In this document: one piece after another, positions 63,512 to 64,000 of the stretch
How the letters are laid out: each line of letters starts with the position of its first letter
Numbering within the stretch: the first letter of the stretch is position 1
Assembly: GCF_900128425.1 (NCBI RefSeq)
Contig: NZ_LT635782.1
Span: forward strand, 1,552,689-1,616,688
DNA from: Anaerococcus urinomassiliensis
GTDB lineage: Bacteria; Bacillota; Clostridia; Tissierellales; Peptoniphilaceae
Direction: 5' to 3'
Length of the DNA stretch: 64,000 nucleotides
Notes under the pieces: generated by a model
Told to the model about the DNA's origin: nothing
What the model saw: only the letters and a program-made list of their open reading frames with translations
Databases searched by the model: none
Position numbers and translations under genes: made by a program

Positions 63512-64000
63512 TAGCAAAAATAATACTTATTTTCTTAATTATAATTTTAATAGCTTTAATAATAGGGGCAAATCATTTAGTAAACAAAGCCTGTCTTAGG
63601 AAATATTATCTGAACGATGACCCCATCAAGATAAATAAAGAAGAAAATTTGGAAGCTAAACAAGAGATAAATAGAAATAAGGCAAAACTTGTAGAACTAG
63701 AAGATTACTATTTTGATACAATGAGAGATTGCTCGATAAAAAGCTTTGATAATCTAAAACTTTTCGGCAAGTACCTGATAAATAACAAGAGTAATAACTG
63801 GGTCATACTAGTCCACGGGTACACAGCAAATGCCAAAACCATGCTAAGTCTAGCTGATAAATACTACAAAAACGGCTTTTCTATACTTGCCCATGACCAA
63901 AGAGCTCACGGCCAAAGCGAAGGAACTTATACAACATTTGGCATCAAAGAAAAAGAAGATATAAAGGCTTGGATGGACTGGATCAAGGATATTAACCATG
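63508..64000 (+). CDS. Alpha/beta hydrolase, N-terminal part (tandem paralogue)
   Basis: The frame starts at the ATG overlapping the previous stop (ATGA) and runs off the right edge after 164 codons. It begins with a membrane segment (MIAKIILIFLIIILIALII), and NNWVILVHGYTANAKTM and ILAHDQRAHGQSEGTYTTFG match the corresponding blocks of the neighbour (FWVILIHGYTAKNITM and DLRGHGKSSG). A tandem duplicate; the nucleophile lies beyond the window. Confidence 0.85.
   Translation, partial: MIAKIILIFLIIILIALIIGANHLVNKACLRKYYLNDDPIKINKEENLEAKQEINRNKAKLVELEDYYFDTMRDCSIKSFDNLKLFGKYLINNKSNNWVILVHGYTANAKTMLSLADKYYKNGFSILAHDQRAHGQSEGTYTTFGIKEKEDIKAWMDWIKDINH

Overview
The window comes from a low-GC, Gram-positive anaerobe. 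Gene content fits the Peptoniphilaceae (Anaerococcus-like gram-positive anaerobic cocci). It has a strict-anaerobe gene set (a giant 2-hydroxyacyl-CoA-dehydratase-type activator, hybrid cluster protein, several radical SAM enzymes, an L-cysteine desulfidase), Firmicutes-type zinc-ribbon S14, L36 and adenylate kinase, Gram-positive lipoprotein signals, AT-rich codon use and strong AGGAGG-type ribosome binding sites. No tRNA, rRNA, CRISPR array, phage or intact transposase was found.

Layout. 1-7.8 kb (minus): the N-terminus of an LCP cell-wall ligase, the 1423-aa dehydratase activator fusion, a DUF819 membrane protein, an isochorismatase-fold hydrolase and a YtqA-type radical SAM protein. 7.8-14.5 kb: a tro-like metal-ABC operon with its own DtxR-family regulator, alanine dehydrogenase and a Cof-type phosphatase. 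This block is bracketed by two inverted copies of a MITE-like element. 14.5-18.3 kb: a hypothetical protein, a DUF3783 protein, a cation/proton antiporter with a structured 5' leader, and a gate-domain membrane protein. 18.3-19.2 kb: a GC-rich gene-free block holding three diverged copies of a hairpin-rich element. 19.2-23 kb: RNase H, alpha-amylase, DeoC and a PAS-SpoIIE phosphatase, closely packed on the minus strand. 23.2-27.4 kb: a complete MurNAc-salvage operon (MurR-like regulator, MupG, MurQ, MurP). 27.4-30.2 kb: a HAD phosphatase, a secreted protein with GA-like three-helix modules, and the remnant of a second HAD gene. 30.2-44.8 kb: the S10-spc-alpha ribosomal supercluster, with no map gene between adk and infA. 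45-46.1 kb: LrgA/LrgB. 46.1-50.6 kb: a Bce-type peptide-sensing ABC transporter plus two-component system. 50.6-55 kb: twin CmpB-domain proteins, a lipoprotein, a double-domain polyphosphate kinase 2 and a Crp/Fnr regulator. 55-61 kb: a radical SAM protein, a dicarboxylate/amino-acid symporter paired with an L-cysteine desulfidase, and Hcp. 61-64 kb: an EIIA(Glc) protein, a Cof phosphatase and two tandem alpha/beta hydrolases, the last one cut by the window edge.

How parts fit together. The Mur genes recycle wall sugars. MurP has only EIIB and EIIC domains, so it must borrow an EIIA, and the free-standing EIIA near 61.2 kb is the obvious candidate. The DtxR protein probably controls its own operon through a TTAGG-N4-CCTAA palindrome just upstream of the promoter. 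The hcp promoter carries a perfect 16-bp palindrome centred near -41.5, the usual place for a Crp/Fnr activator, and a Crp/Fnr gene lies about 6 kb away. The most unusual non-coding content is the triplicated structured element at 18.3-19.2 kb (with compensatory stem changes between copies), the MITE pair used as gene-end hairpins, the hairpin array between infA and rpmJ, and the leader of the antiporter gene.
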